Of a stretch of 64,000 nucleotides of DNA, positions 36,941 through 46,023 are shown one piece after another; the stretch's first letter is position 1; each line of letters starts with the position of its first letter. This DNA is from Marinobacter halodurans (GTDB taxonomy: Bacteria > Pseudomonadota > Gammaproteobacteria > Pseudomonadales > Oleiphilaceae). The position numbers were made by a program, and so were the translations under genes. The stretch is from NCBI RefSeq assembly GCF_004327985.1, contig NZ_SJDL01000015.1, forward strand, positions 36,972 to 100,971. The letters are read 5' to 3'. The notes under the pieces were generated by a model. The model was given only the letters and a program-made list of their open reading frames with translations. It did no database searches and was not told where the DNA came from.

Positions 36941-37492
36941 ATGGCGACGCACGCTCCCGAAATGCCCATCAACGTCGATGAAGAAACCGGCGTCTGGACG
37001 ACCGACGCACTGCCCATGCTGTACGTGCCGCGGCATTTCTTCATCAACAACCATCAAGCCATCGAAGAGGAAATCGGCCCCGAGCGTTATGCCGATATTC
37101 TCTACAAGGCGGGCTACAAATCCGCCTGGCACTGGTGCGAGAGAGAGGCAGCCCTGCACTGCCTGGAAGGTCGGGCAGTCTTCGATCACTACATGAAACG
37201 CCTGTCCCAGCGTGGCTGGGGGCTTTTCACGATCGAGCACATCGACATCGCCCGTGGTGAAGCCCGGGTACGCCTGGACCACTCTGCGTTCGTCTACCAC
37301 TACGGCAAGGTCGGACGAAAGATCGAGTACATGTTTACCGGCTGGTTTGCCGGCGCCATGGACCAGATCGCACAGGACCTCGGGTACGACGTCCGCACCG
37401 AAGCAAAGCAGACACAGAGCGCCGCAGAAGACGGTGTTGAGTACGGGCTGTTTGAAGTAACGCCCAAGCAGACCCTCGAGGCCATCAACTAG
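36941..37492 (+). CDS. DUF5943/V4R-like protein of the dgc operon
   Basis: This 183-residue soluble protein starts two bases after the preceding stop. The region YADILYKAGYKSAWHWCERE (residues 47-66) and the later KIEYMFTGWFAGAMDQIAQDLG resemble the 4-vinyl-reductase (V4R) small-molecule-binding fold, and two cysteines are conserved-looking. The homologue occupies the same slot upstream of dgcA in Pseudomonas. Function unknown; a ligand-binding or cofactor-handling helper of DgcA is a guess. Confidence 0.8.
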   Translation: MATHAPEMPINVDEETGVWTTDALPMLYVPRHFFINNHQAIEEEIGPERYADILYKAGYKSAWHWCEREAALHCLEGRAVFDHYMKRLSQRGWGLFTIEHIDIARGEARVRLDHSAFVYHYGKVGRKIEYMFTGWFAGAMDQIAQDLGYDVRTEAKQTQSAAEDGVEYGLFEVTPKQTLEAIN

Positions 37493-37620
37493 AAAGAGGT
37501 TCCGGAAGCGGAAGGTGCCACCCTGGGGTTACCCGGTCACAACCTTTGACGACGCCCGCACGCGTAGTTGAAGGGGGCCGCCCCCGGGTGCATCGCCGCG
37601 GAGGAAGCAGGTGAGAGACC

Positions 37621-39684
37621 ATGTCCCAATTTGAAGCGCTTTTTCGACCGTTGCAGATCAATCAGTTGACGATCAGGAACCGGGTGGTCAGTACCGCCCA
37701 CGCCGAGGTGTATGCCACCGACGGCGGGATGACGACGGATCGTTACGTCAAGTATTACGAAGAAAAGGCCAAGGGGGGATGTGGCCTCTGCATCTGTGGT
37801 GGCTCCAGCGTCGTCTCGATCGATAGCCCGCAAAGCTGGTGGAGCTCGGTGAACCTGTCGACCGACCGCATCATCCCCCATTTCCAGAACCTGGCGGACG
37901 CCGTCCACAAGCACGGCGGCAAGATCATGATCCAGATTACCCACATGGGCCGGCGCTCCCGCTGGGATGGAGAAAACTGGCCCAACCTGTTGTCACCGTC
38001 CGGGATCCGTGAGCCGGTGCATCGCGCCACCTGTAAGACCATTGAGGAAGAGGAAATCTGGCGGGTCATCGGCGACTTCGCCCAGGCAGCCCGCCGAGCC
38101 AAGGAAGGTGGTCTGGATGGTGTTGAGCTGTCGGCGGTGCACCAGCACCTGATCGACCAGTTCTGGTCACCCCGGGTCAACCGGCGTACCGACGAGTGGG
38201 GCGGTACCTTCGAGAACCGGATGCGGTTCGGCATGGAAGTACTGAAAGCCGTGCGGCAAGAGGTGGGGCGTGACTTCGCCGTGGGCCTGCGTATCTGTGG
38301 GGACGAGTTCCATCCGGACGGTCTGAACCATGACGACATGAAGCAGATCGCGAAGTATTACAACGACACCGGGCTGCTGGATTTCTTCGGGGTGGTCGGT
38401 TCCGGCTGTGACACCCACAACACCCTCGCCAACGTCATTCCCAATATGTCCTTTCCGCCGGAGCCGTTCCTGCACCTGGCGGCCGGCATCAAGGAAGTGG
38501 TCGATGTGCCGGTTATCCACGCCCAGAACATCAAGGATCCGAACCAGGCTGAACGGATTCTGCAGGAAGGGTATGTCGACTTTGTTGGCATGACCCGGGC
38601 GCACATCGCCGATCCGCACCTGATTGCGAAAATCAAGATGAACCAGGTGGACCAGATCCGGCAATGTGTCGGGGCCAACTATTGCATCGATCGCCAATAC
38701 CAGGGCCTCGATGTTCTCTGTATCCAGAACGCGGCGACGTCCCGTGAACACCTGGGACTGCCCCACATCATCGAGAAAACCGAAGGACCCGTTCGCAAGG
38801 TGCTGGTGATCGGTGGCGGCCCGGGCGGTATGGAAGCGGCACGCGTCGCGGCCGAGCGTGGCCACAATGTCACCCTGGTCGAGAAAGCCGGCGAACTGGG
38901 TGGCCAGATCACCCTGGCCGCCAGGGCGCCCCAACGGGACCAGATTGCGGGCATCACCCGCTGGTACGCGCTGGAGCTGGATCGACTCGGAGTGGACCTG
39001 CGCTTCAACACCGCCGCGGACGCTTCGGTAGTGCGTGATTTCCAGCCGGACATCTGCATCCTGGCGACCGGCGGTATTCCATTTATGGAACAGAATCCCG
39101 AATGGGGACACGACGATGGTCTGGTGGTATCCTCCTGGGACATCCTCAGCGGACAGGTGGAGCCCGGCAAGAATGTGCTGGTCTACGACACCATCTGCGA
39201 ATTCTCGGGCATGTCGGCTGCGGACTACCTCGCGTCGAAAGGCGCCCAGGTGGAGCTGGTCACCGATGACATCAAGCCTGGCGTCGGCATCGGGGGCACC
39301 ACGTTCCCAACCTACTACCGCAGCCTGTACGAGCACGAAGTGATCATGAGCTCGGACCTGATTCTGGAGAAAGTCTACGCCGAGGGGGACAAGAAGATCG
39401 CTGTCCTGGAGAACGAGTACACCGGCAGCCGCGAGGAACGGGTGGTGGACCAGGTGGTGATCGAGAACGGAACGCGGCCCAACGAAGAGTTGTACTACGC
39501 GTTGAAATCGGAATCGATCAACAAGGGGCAGATCGACGTGGAAGCCCTGTACGCCTGCCAGGCGCAGCCGGTCCTGAAAGAAGCGGACAGCGGCATGATC
39601 CTGTGGCGTCTGGGGGATTGCGTCTCCCAGCGGAACACGCACGCGGCGATCTATGATGCGCTCCGGCTGTGCAAGGACCTTTAG
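37621..39684 (+). CDS. dgcA: Dimethylglycine demethylase subunit DgcA
   Basis: This 687-residue flavoprotein is of the old yellow enzyme/trimethylamine dehydrogenase type. It has an N-terminal FMN TIM barrel (AHAEVY; VELSAVHQHLIDQFWSPRVN near residue 165) and a 4Fe-4S region (CVGANYCIDRQY with further Cys near residue 370). Two dinucleotide-binding segments follow (VLVIGGGPGGMEAARVAAERG near residue 395). It oxidises dimethylglycine to sarcosine and passes electrons on, probably to DgcB or the ETF-like pair. The GAGGAAGCAGG leader sets the start. Confidence 0.93.
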   Translation: MSQFEALFRPLQINQLTIRNRVVSTAHAEVYATDGGMTTDRYVKYYEEKAKGGCGLCICGGSSVVSIDSPQSWWSSVNLSTDRIIPHFQNLADAVHKHGGKIMIQITHMGRRSRWDGENWPNLLSPSGIREPVHRATCKTIEEEEIWRVIGDFAQAARRAKEGGLDGVELSAVHQHLIDQFWSPRVNRRTDEWGGTFENRMRFGMEVLKAVRQEVGRDFAVGLRICGDEFHPDGLNHDDMKQIAKYYNDTGLLDFFGVVGSGCDTHNTLANVIPNMSFPPEPFLHLAAGIKEVVDVPVIHAQNIKDPNQAERILQEGYVDFVGMTRAHIADPHLIAKIKMNQVDQIRQCVGANYCIDRQYQGLDVLCIQNAATSREHLGLPHIIEKTEGPVRKVLVIGGGPGGMEAARVAAERGHNVTLVEKAGELGGQITLAARAPQRDQIAGITRWYALELDRLGVDLRFNTAADASVVRDFQPDICILATGGIPFMEQNPEWGHDDGLVVSSWDILSGQVEPGKNVLVYDTICEFSGMSAADYLASKGAQVELVTDDIKPGVGIGGTTFPTYYRSLYEHEVIMSSDLILEKVYAEGDKKIAVLENEYTGSREERVVDQVVIENGTRPNEELYYALKSESINKGQIDVEALYACQAQPVLKEADSGMILWRLGDCVSQRNTHAAIYDALRLCKDL

Positions 39685-39707
39685 GAACCTCCCGATTCGG
39701 AGGTTCC
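39684..39707 (+). other. Hairpin between dgcA and dgcB
   Basis: GGAACCTCC, six-base loop, GGAGGTTCC forms a perfect 9-bp stem that begins at the last base of the dgcA stop codon. No T-tract, so it probably affects mRNA stability or the ratio of DgcA to DgcB. Confidence 0.55.
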
Positions 39708-39738
39708 CTAACCCACGTTCGATCCAGTGAGGTATCCC

Positions 39739-41682
39739 ATGCTTCCTGAATGGCTGCTTCCCGCGTTGGTGATCACCGCGCTCGGCCTGTTCGCGATCGG
39801 AGCGCTTCGCCGCATTCTCCTGTGGCGGGCGGGTCGGCCCGAACCGGTCAGTCTGATCGCCGGGCTCATGGCCATGCCGCGCCGCTACCTGGTCGACCTG
39901 CACCATGTGGTGGCCCGTGACAAGGTGATGTCCAACACCCACGTCGCCACGGCCGGTGGGTTCGTGCTGTCCATGCTGCTGATCATCCCGGTGCATGTGT
40001 TCGGGCTGGATAGCCGCTGGCTCACCATTCCGCTGCTGGCGGCTACCGTCATCATGTTTACCGGCGCCGTCTTCGTCTATCGGCGCCGCCGCAACCCACC
40101 GGCCCGCCTGTCAAAGGGACCGTGGATGCGGTTGCCGAAAAGCCTGCTGACGTTCTCGGTATCCTTCTTCCTGCTGACACTGCTGGCATCCGACCTGCTC
40201 CCGGAAAACTTCGGCCATTGGGTGCTCACCGGTGTGCTGTTGATCGGCGTTACCCTGGGGCTGGCCGAGTTGCTGTTCGGCATGGGCTGGGGCGGCCCCA
40301 TGAAGCATGCCTTTGCCGGCGCCCTGCACCTGGCCTTCCATCGCCGCCCGGAACGCTTTGGCGGTGGACGTTCAACCGGCCTCAAACCGGTCGATCTGGA
40401 CGGCATGCTGGGCGTCGCCAAGCCGTCGGATTTCAAGTGGAACCAGTTGCTGGGCTTTGACGCCTGTGTCCAGTGCGGTCGATGCGAAGCCGTTTGTCCG
40501 GCCTTCGCGGCAGGCCAGCCGTTGAACCCGAAGAAGCTGATTCAGGACATGGTGGTGGGTCTCGCCGGCGGAAGCGATGCCCACTATGCCGGCAGCCCGT
40601 ACCCGGGACGCGACGTGGGGCAGGCCCAGGGCAACCCGCATCAGCCGATCGTCGACGGACTGGTCAGTGCCGAGACGCTCTGGTCCTGCACGACCTGCCG
40701 GGCCTGTGTCGAGGAATGCCCGATGATGATCGAGCATGTCGATGCCATCGTCGATATGCGCCGACACCTGACGCTGGAACGCGGCGAAACACCGAACAAG
40801 GGCGCCGAGGTCCTCGACAACCTGATCGCCACCGACAATCCCGGCGGCTACGAGCCCAACAGCCGGATGAACTGGGCGGCCGACCTGGCGTTGCCGTTGA
40901 TGGCCGACAAACAGGAAGCCGAGGTGCTGTTCTGGGTGAGCGACGGCTGCTTCGACATGCGCAGTCAAAGGATCCTGCGTGCCTTCGTGAAGATCCTGAA
41001 AGCGGCCAACGTGGATTTTGCGGTGCTCGGTAACGAAGAGTGTGATTCCGGAGACGTGGCCCGACGCCTCGGTGACGATGCCACCTTCCAGACCCTGGCC
41101 CGGCACAATATTGCGACGCTGAGCAAATACCGTTTTACACGGATCGTGACCACCGACCCCCACGCGTTCCACGTGCTCAAGAACGAGTACGGCGACTTCG
41201 GCGGCCACTACGACGTAATGCACCACAGCACGTTCATCAACGAACTGGTCGAACAGGGCCGCATTAACCTGGACCGGTTCAAGGGCGGCACCGTCACCTA
41301 TCACGACCCCTGTTATCTCGGGCGTTACAACGGTGAATACGAGTCCCCCCGTGCGTTGCTGGCAGCGCTGGGCATCCAGGTCAGCGAAATGGAGCGTTCG
41401 GGTTACCGTTCACGCTGCTGCGGCGGCGGTGGCGGTGCCCCGATTACAGACATTCCGGGTGAACACCGTATTGCCGACATGCGGGTTGATGATGCTCGCA
41501 AGGTAGAGGCGGAGACCATTGCTGTGGCTTGCCAGCAGTGCACGGCCATGCTCGAAGGGGTGGTCGAACCCCGGCCCGAGATCCGGGACCTGGCAGAACT
41601 GGTTGCGGACGGTCTGGTCGTGGACGCGACGCCGGCTTCGACGGCGACGGCCGGGCCGTCCCTGGCTGAGGAGGTGCACTGA
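39739..41682 (+). CDS. dgcB: Dimethylglycine catabolism iron-sulfur membrane protein DgcB
   Basis: This 647-residue protein has about five N-terminal membrane segments (residues 1-190) and two 4Fe-4S ferredoxin motifs (CVQCGRCEAVCPAF near residue 245; CTTCRACVEECPMM near residue 320). Two CCG-type cysteine-rich domains follow, the second with CCGGGGGAP. This layout resembles heterodisulfide reductase-like electron carriers that feed the quinone pool. The ATG at 39739 is preferred over a GTG four codons upstream because GAGG is correctly spaced. Its stop overlaps the next start (TGATG). Confidence 0.93.
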   Translation: MLPEWLLPALVITALGLFAIGALRRILLWRAGRPEPVSLIAGLMAMPRRYLVDLHHVVARDKVMSNTHVATAGGFVLSMLLIIPVHVFGLDSRWLTIPLLAATVIMFTGAVFVYRRRRNPPARLSKGPWMRLPKSLLTFSVSFFLLTLLASDLLPENFGHWVLTGVLLIGVTLGLAELLFGMGWGGPMKHAFAGALHLAFHRRPERFGGGRSTGLKPVDLDGMLGVAKPSDFKWNQLLGFDACVQCGRCEAVCPAFAAGQPLNPKKLIQDMVVGLAGGSDAHYAGSPYPGRDVGQAQGNPHQPIVDGLVSAETLWSCTTCRACVEECPMMIEHVDAIVDMRRHLTLERGETPNKGAEVLDNLIATDNPGGYEPNSRMNWAADLALPLMADKQEAEVLFWVSDGCFDMRSQRILRAFVKILKAANVDFAVLGNEECDSGDVARRLGDDATFQTLARHNIATLSKYRFTRIVTTDPHAFHVLKNEYGDFGGHYDVMHHSTFINELVEQGRINLDRFKGGTVTYHDPCYLGRYNGEYESPRALLAALGIQVSEMERSGYRSRCCGGGGGAPITDIPGEHRIADMRVDDARKVEAETIAVACQQCTAMLEGVVEPRPEIRDLAELVADGLVVDATPASTATAGPSLAEEVH

Positions 41683-42971
41683 TGAGCGAAGCTCCAAGAC
41701 GTGATCCCCGAGCGGAATGGATCCTGCGTAACCGCCTGCATCCGGAGCACGACGTGCTGGTGGCGGCGCACAGCGGGCCGACACGTGGTCCAACCGGTCT
41801 GTTGCGAAAGAATCCGCATGCGGTGGGCTTCATCGGCCCCCAGGGCATCAAGCGTATTGATCGCAGCGCGGGCCTGTCCGGCGGCGCTTCGGGCCTGTCG
41901 TCGGGTGCCCGGGGCCGTTCCGCCAGTACCGAGGTGGAACTGCCGCTGCACCGGGTCGAGCATCCTGATTTCTACGTGGCCGTTGTGGTGGACCTGGTCG
42001 CCGGTCGTCTCAGCAGCCACGACAGGGACATCCTCGGACAGGCCCGGATACTGGCCAAGGGGTCCGAAGAGCAGGGCGCCGTGGTGGCGGTTGCCTTGGG
42101 TGAAGCCCGCGAGGCCAACTTTGAAGCTGCCGGTGCCGACCGGTTGGTCTCCCTGACCGAACTCCAGGGGCAGTCGCTTTCCGGCTACTGCCCGGAGCAT
42201 AAACTGGCGGTGCTGGAAGCCGTTGAAGCCGAATTGTCACCGCGCTTCTGGCTGTTCCCGGATTCGATCCACGGCGGCGCCGATCTGGGCTCGCGCCTGG
42301 CGGCCCGGTTGGGCGAGCGGCCTGCGGTCCACGCCTGGAAGGTGGATGCACAGCAGACGGTGTGTCGTGGCGGCAGCCAACTGACGGACTGGCATCGTCC
42401 CACGGCGCGGGTCCTGCTGCTGGCCGAGGAATGTGCCTTGCCCGTCGACGAAACACGGCACGAAGCCAGGCCGATAGAGCTGGCGTCGATTCCTGAGGTC
42501 AGTGCGCTGATCGAGGATCTCGGCCAGGTGGACGTGGATCCGAGCAAGATCGCGCTCGGTGAAGCCGAGTTTATCCTGTCCGCAGGCAACGGTATCCGGG
42601 ACTGGGATCAATTCCACGCAGTTGCAACAGCGCTGGGCGCCACCGAAGGGGCCAGCCGGGTGGCGGTAGACGATGGTCATATGCCCCGCAACCGACAGGT
42701 GGGGGCCACCGGGACCTGGGTGACTGCCCGGGTGTACGTGGCCATCGGGATCTCCGGCGCCATCCAGCATCTACAGGGGATCGGTCAATGCGACAAGGTT
42801 GTCGCCATCAACCTCGACGACAGTTGCGACATGATCAAACGGGCCGACCTCAGCGTCATCGGGGATAGCCAGGCCATTCTCGGGGAACTGCTACGCCTGG
42901 CCGAAGCCCGCCAGGGCGGTACCGGAGACGCAGCCATTGATTTGACAGAGGAGGCGCGCCATGTGGCCTGA
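41682..42971 (+). CDS. Electron transfer flavoprotein alpha subunit-like (FixB family)
   Basis: This 429-residue protein has an ETF alpha/beta N-terminal domain and a C-terminal FAD-binding part with YVAIGISGAIQHLQGI near residue 350 and VVAINLDD near 370, the signature of FixB/EtfA. An N-terminal extension of about 85 residues makes it longer than housekeeping EtfA. It is coupled to dgcB by a one-base overlap and pairs with the next gene. It probably accepts electrons from DgcA. Confidence 0.9.
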   Translation: MSEAPRRDPRAEWILRNRLHPEHDVLVAAHSGPTRGPTGLLRKNPHAVGFIGPQGIKRIDRSAGLSGGASGLSSGARGRSASTEVELPLHRVEHPDFYVAVVVDLVAGRLSSHDRDILGQARILAKGSEEQGAVVAVALGEAREANFEAAGADRLVSLTELQGQSLSGYCPEHKLAVLEAVEAELSPRFWLFPDSIHGGADLGSRLAARLGERPAVHAWKVDAQQTVCRGGSQLTDWHRPTARVLLLAEECALPVDETRHEARPIELASIPEVSALIEDLGQVDVDPSKIALGEAEFILSAGNGIRDWDQFHAVATALGATEGASRVAVDDGHMPRNRQVGATGTWVTARVYVAIGISGAIQHLQGIGQCDKVVAINLDDSCDMIKRADLSVIGDSQAILGELLRLAEARQGGTGDAAIDLTEEARHVA

Positions 42972-43746
42972 TTCCGACCTGAAAGTAGCCTCCCTGGTGT
43001 CCAACGGGCAACACCCCAAGTCGGGCCGTTCCCGCCGGGCCAGCCAGGATGCTCGCGCGGTTGAACTGGCTCTCAAAATGACCGGCCGGGCGGCCAGGGT
43101 CATCCACGTCGGGACCGGCCACCGTGACAGCGGTCTGGGCCAGTACCTGGGGATGGGCCTGCCGGAAATCACGCTGCTTAACGCCGATGAAAATGCCGAT
43201 GCCGTACCGGTGCTCGTTGACCACCTGAAAGGGACGGATTTGGACATCGTCCTGACGGGCATCCATGCAGAGCAGGGCGAGGCATCGGGCATGGTGCCGT
43301 ACCTGCTGGCCGAGCACCTGGGGTGGCCGCTGGTGTCGCACATCGCCGACATCCAGAAGGTGGAAGGTGGCAAGGCGGAGGTCCTGCAAGCCCTGCCTCG
43401 CGGTCAGCGCCGGCTGTTGAGGGTTCCACTGCCGTTCATCGCAACGGTCGACAACGCGGCCGCCGAGGCCCGGCAGTATGCCTTTGGAGCGGCCCGGCGC
43501 GGTAAGCTGGTCGACGAAGTCATCGATGCCCCGGTTGACCAGGCCCGTCTGGAATGGGAGTCCCACCCGGCCAAACCCCGACCCAAGCGCCTGCACGTTG
43601 CAAAGGCCAAATCCGCGGCCGATCGCTTCAAGGCGGCTACGGCCAAGCCCCAGGGGCAGGGCGGTTCCGTTCTCAGGGATGGAACAGACTTGGAAAAAGC
43701 AACGGCCATCATGGACCTGCTGATTTCGGAAGGTGTGGTGCGCTAG
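42961..43746 (+). CDS. Electron transfer flavoprotein beta subunit-like (FixA family)
   Basis: This 261-residue partner of the preceding protein overlaps it by 11 bp. VELALKMTGRAARVIHVGTG and the segment with DIVLTGIHAEQGEASGMVPYL correspond to the AMP/nucleotide-binding fold of EtfB. It ends with an Ala/Lys-rich tail. It is the last gene of the dgc operon; a hairpin-rich 157-bp segment begins at its stop codon. Confidence 0.9.
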   Translation: MWPDSDLKVASLVSNGQHPKSGRSRRASQDARAVELALKMTGRAARVIHVGTGHRDSGLGQYLGMGLPEITLLNADENADAVPVLVDHLKGTDLDIVLTGIHAEQGEASGMVPYLLAEHLGWPLVSHIADIQKVEGGKAEVLQALPRGQRRLLRVPLPFIATVDNAAAEARQYAFGAARRGKLVDEVIDAPVDQARLEWESHPAKPRPKRLHVAKAKSAADRFKAATAKPQGQGGSVLRDGTDLEKATAIMDLLISEGVVR

Positions 43747-43901
43747 TGTCCCGTTCAGGCACTCCCGAAGGGCGCACCTCCGGTGCCTGTGGACCGGCGT
43801 TGCCAGCCCTTGATGTGTAACCACCACACCGGCGGACTGGCGCCTTGGCCAGAGGCGCCAGCGGTACGCAGTAGGTCAGCGAATTAACAAAACGGGACAC
43901 T
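43745..43901. repeat. 157-bp segment bounded by 11-bp inverted repeats
   Basis: AGTGTCCCGTT (43745-43755, overlapping the stop codon of the ETF beta gene) is exactly inverted as AACGGGACACT (43891-43901). Inside are CAGGCAC/GTGCCTG and CTGGCGCC/GGCGCCAG inverted pairs. The layout resembles a small non-autonomous element or a folded RNA; no target duplication is visible. The remaining intergenic DNA to 44146 holds the transporter promoter and no gene. Confidence 0.45.
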
Positions 43902-43962
43902 GGATAACGCGCCGCACCCGAAATTTGCAGTTGCCGTTTTAAGACACGCAACCTCCCTTCCA

Positions 43963-44005
43963 TGTCGCAGTTGGGAATCTGTACCGGTCCCCAATTCCAT
44001 AACAT
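43963..44005 (+). promoter_or_regulatory. Possible betaine-responsive promoter of the BCCT transporter
   Basis: TGTCG at 43963-43967 precedes TAACAT (44000-44005) by 32 bp, the spacing of the other betaine promoters. The distal half-site 21 bp upstream reads AGACA and does not match, so this member is weak. Confidence 0.35.
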
Positions 44006-44146
44006 CACTGATACCCGGAACAGATCGGATCAGCTGATGCCCCATAGTCGCTGCGACCCCTAAACTCAGGCCACGCAGGGCTTATTCGAGATGAATTCCG
44101 GTTCCACTAGAAGTCAATAATAACGAAGCACTCGGAGAATCCCCCC

Positions 44147-45757
44147 ATGACCGAACGCGCAAAACCTGCGGTCGAAGTCGGCAGTCGCTATGACAACGTC
44201 GACTACCAGATCGGGCAGGATAACGTCCAAATTGCCGGATTTGATATCCATAACCCGGTATTTGGTATCAGTGCCGTCCTGATCCTTATCTTTGTTATCG
44301 GCACCTTGCTGGCCCCGGAAGCGGCCAATGGCATGTTGCTTGACGCTCGAAACTGGGCCATTGCCCATTTTGACTGGCTGTTCATGGCGGGCGGTAACCT
44401 GTTCGTCATCTTCTGTCTTGCATTGATCTTCCTGCCGGTCGGTAAGATTCGCATTGGCGGCGAGAGTGCCAAACCGGAATTTTCCACGATGTCCTGGTTT
44501 GCCATGCTGTTCGCCGCGGGCATGGGTATCGGCCTGATGTTCTGGAGCGTGGCTGAACCGGTTGCCTACTATACCGACTGGTATGGTACCCCACTGGGCG
44601 TCCAGGCCCTCACACCAGAAGGCAAATCCCTGGCTTTGGGGGCCACGATGTTCCACTGGGGTCTTCATCCTTGGGCGATGTACGGGATTGTCGGTCTGTC
44701 CCTGGCCTTCTTTGCCTATAACAAGGGCTTGCCCCTGACCGTGCGTTCGGCGTTCTATCCGATTCTTGGCAGTCGTACCTGGGGGCCCATCGGGGACGCC
44801 ATTGATATCGTGGCGGTACTGGCCACGATTTTTGGTCTCGCAACGTCACTGGGCCTGGGGGCTCAACAGGCGGCCAGTGGTCTGGCCTATCTGGGCATTG
44901 TGGAGAATGGTATCGGAACCCAGATCGCCCTGATCGCGTTCATCACATCGATCGCCATTTTCTCCGTCGTCCGTGGTCTGGAAGGCGGTGTCAAACTGCT
45001 CAGCAACATCAACATGATCATCGCCTTCATTCTCCTGGGCGCGGTGATTGCGCTGGGTTCCATTACCGGCTTCTTCTCCAACCTGCTTGAACTGTTCGGC
45101 TCATACATCAAGAACATTGGCCCGCTGAGCAACTGGGTCGGGCGTGAGGATGAATCCTGGTTCCACGGCTGGACGGTTTTCTACTGGGCCTGGTGGATTT
45201 CCTGGTCGCCGTTTGTCGGCATGTTCATCGCCCGGGTGTCCAAAGGCCGGACCGTGCGTGAATTCATGCTGGCCGTGCTGGTGGTTCCTACGATTGTCTG
45301 TGGCGTCTGGGTGACTGCGTTTGGCGGCAATGCCATCGACGAGATCCAGGCCGGCACCGGTGCCTTGGCTCAGGGACTGACGGAAGTCCCCCTGGCGATG
45401 TTCCAGATGATGGAAAGCATGCCAATGACATCATTCATCTCGTTCCTGGCTATCGTGCTGGTTATGGTCTTCTTCGTCACGTCTTCGGATTCGGGATCCC
45501 TGGTGATCGATGGCATTACGGCCGGCGGTAAGGAAGATGTTCCCGTCGCCCAGCGTGTCTTCTGGGCCACGCTGGAAGGCCTGATTGCAGCCGCGCTCCT
45601 GTATGGCGGCGGCTCCGAGGCCCTGAAGGCCCTCCAGGCGGGGGCGGTTACGGCGGGACTGCCGTTTGCCGTCATCCTGATACTGATGTGCATCAGTCTG
45701 TACAAGGGACTGGCGGATGACGCCAGAAGACTGAAGTACACCAAGGCCAGGGCCTGA
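44147..45757 (+). CDS. BCCT family glycine betaine/choline transporter
   Basis: This 536-residue carrier has twelve membrane segments. The glycine-rich MSWFAMLFAAGMGIGLMFWS near residue 110 is the BCCT TM3 substrate/sodium region, and WTVFYWAWWISWSPFVGMFI near residue 340 is the tryptophan-rich TM8 motif. The C-terminal tail is short, unlike the long osmosensory tail of BetP. Position after the dgc operon suggests uptake of betaine (or dimethylglycine) as a nutrient. A strong terminator follows. Confidence 0.92.
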   Translation: MTERAKPAVEVGSRYDNVDYQIGQDNVQIAGFDIHNPVFGISAVLILIFVIGTLLAPEAANGMLLDARNWAIAHFDWLFMAGGNLFVIFCLALIFLPVGKIRIGGESAKPEFSTMSWFAMLFAAGMGIGLMFWSVAEPVAYYTDWYGTPLGVQALTPEGKSLALGATMFHWGLHPWAMYGIVGLSLAFFAYNKGLPLTVRSAFYPILGSRTWGPIGDAIDIVAVLATIFGLATSLGLGAQQAASGLAYLGIVENGIGTQIALIAFITSIAIFSVVRGLEGGVKLLSNINMIIAFILLGAVIALGSITGFFSNLLELFGSYIKNIGPLSNWVGREDESWFHGWTVFYWAWWISWSPFVGMFIARVSKGRTVREFMLAVLVVPTIVCGVWVTAFGGNAIDEIQAGTGALAQGLTEVPLAMFQMMESMPMTSFISFLAIVLVMVFFVTSSDSGSLVIDGITAGGKEDVPVAQRVFWATLEGLIAAALLYGGGSEALKALQAGAVTAGLPFAVILILMCISLYKGLADDARRLKYTKARA

Positions 45758-45764
45758 TAGACAG

Positions 45765-45807
45765 GCCAGTAGGGCCGGCCCCAAGGGCTGGCCCTACTGG
45801 CTCTTTT
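45765..45807 (+). terminator. Terminator of the BCCT transporter gene
   Basis: GCCAGTAGGGCC pairs with GGCCCTACTGGC; the inner GGCC/GGCT part extends the stem, and CTCTTTT follows. It is one of the strongest hairpins in the window. Confidence 0.85.
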
Positions 45808-46023
45808 CCCTTGACGGAGTTCGGGGCCTTCCCGGAGTCCCGGTTTGAGCGTGCAAGCCAACCGTACCGCTACAGGATGTTAAAAGGCCGAACCTGAAGC
45901 GTCTCATCCATAGAACGCTGTGTTCATGATGTTTCGCTACTGCCCCCGCTTTCTTTCCGCTATGTTTAGTAACAGAAGCCACCTTCGTGTTGCTTCCCGG
46001 TTTACTCAAGCCCGAGGCTAAAC

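Noticed and set aside
43745..43901. Integron attC site
   Set aside because: The inverted ends have the opposite polarity to the RYYYAAC/GTTRRRY core sites, and no integrase or cassette array is present.
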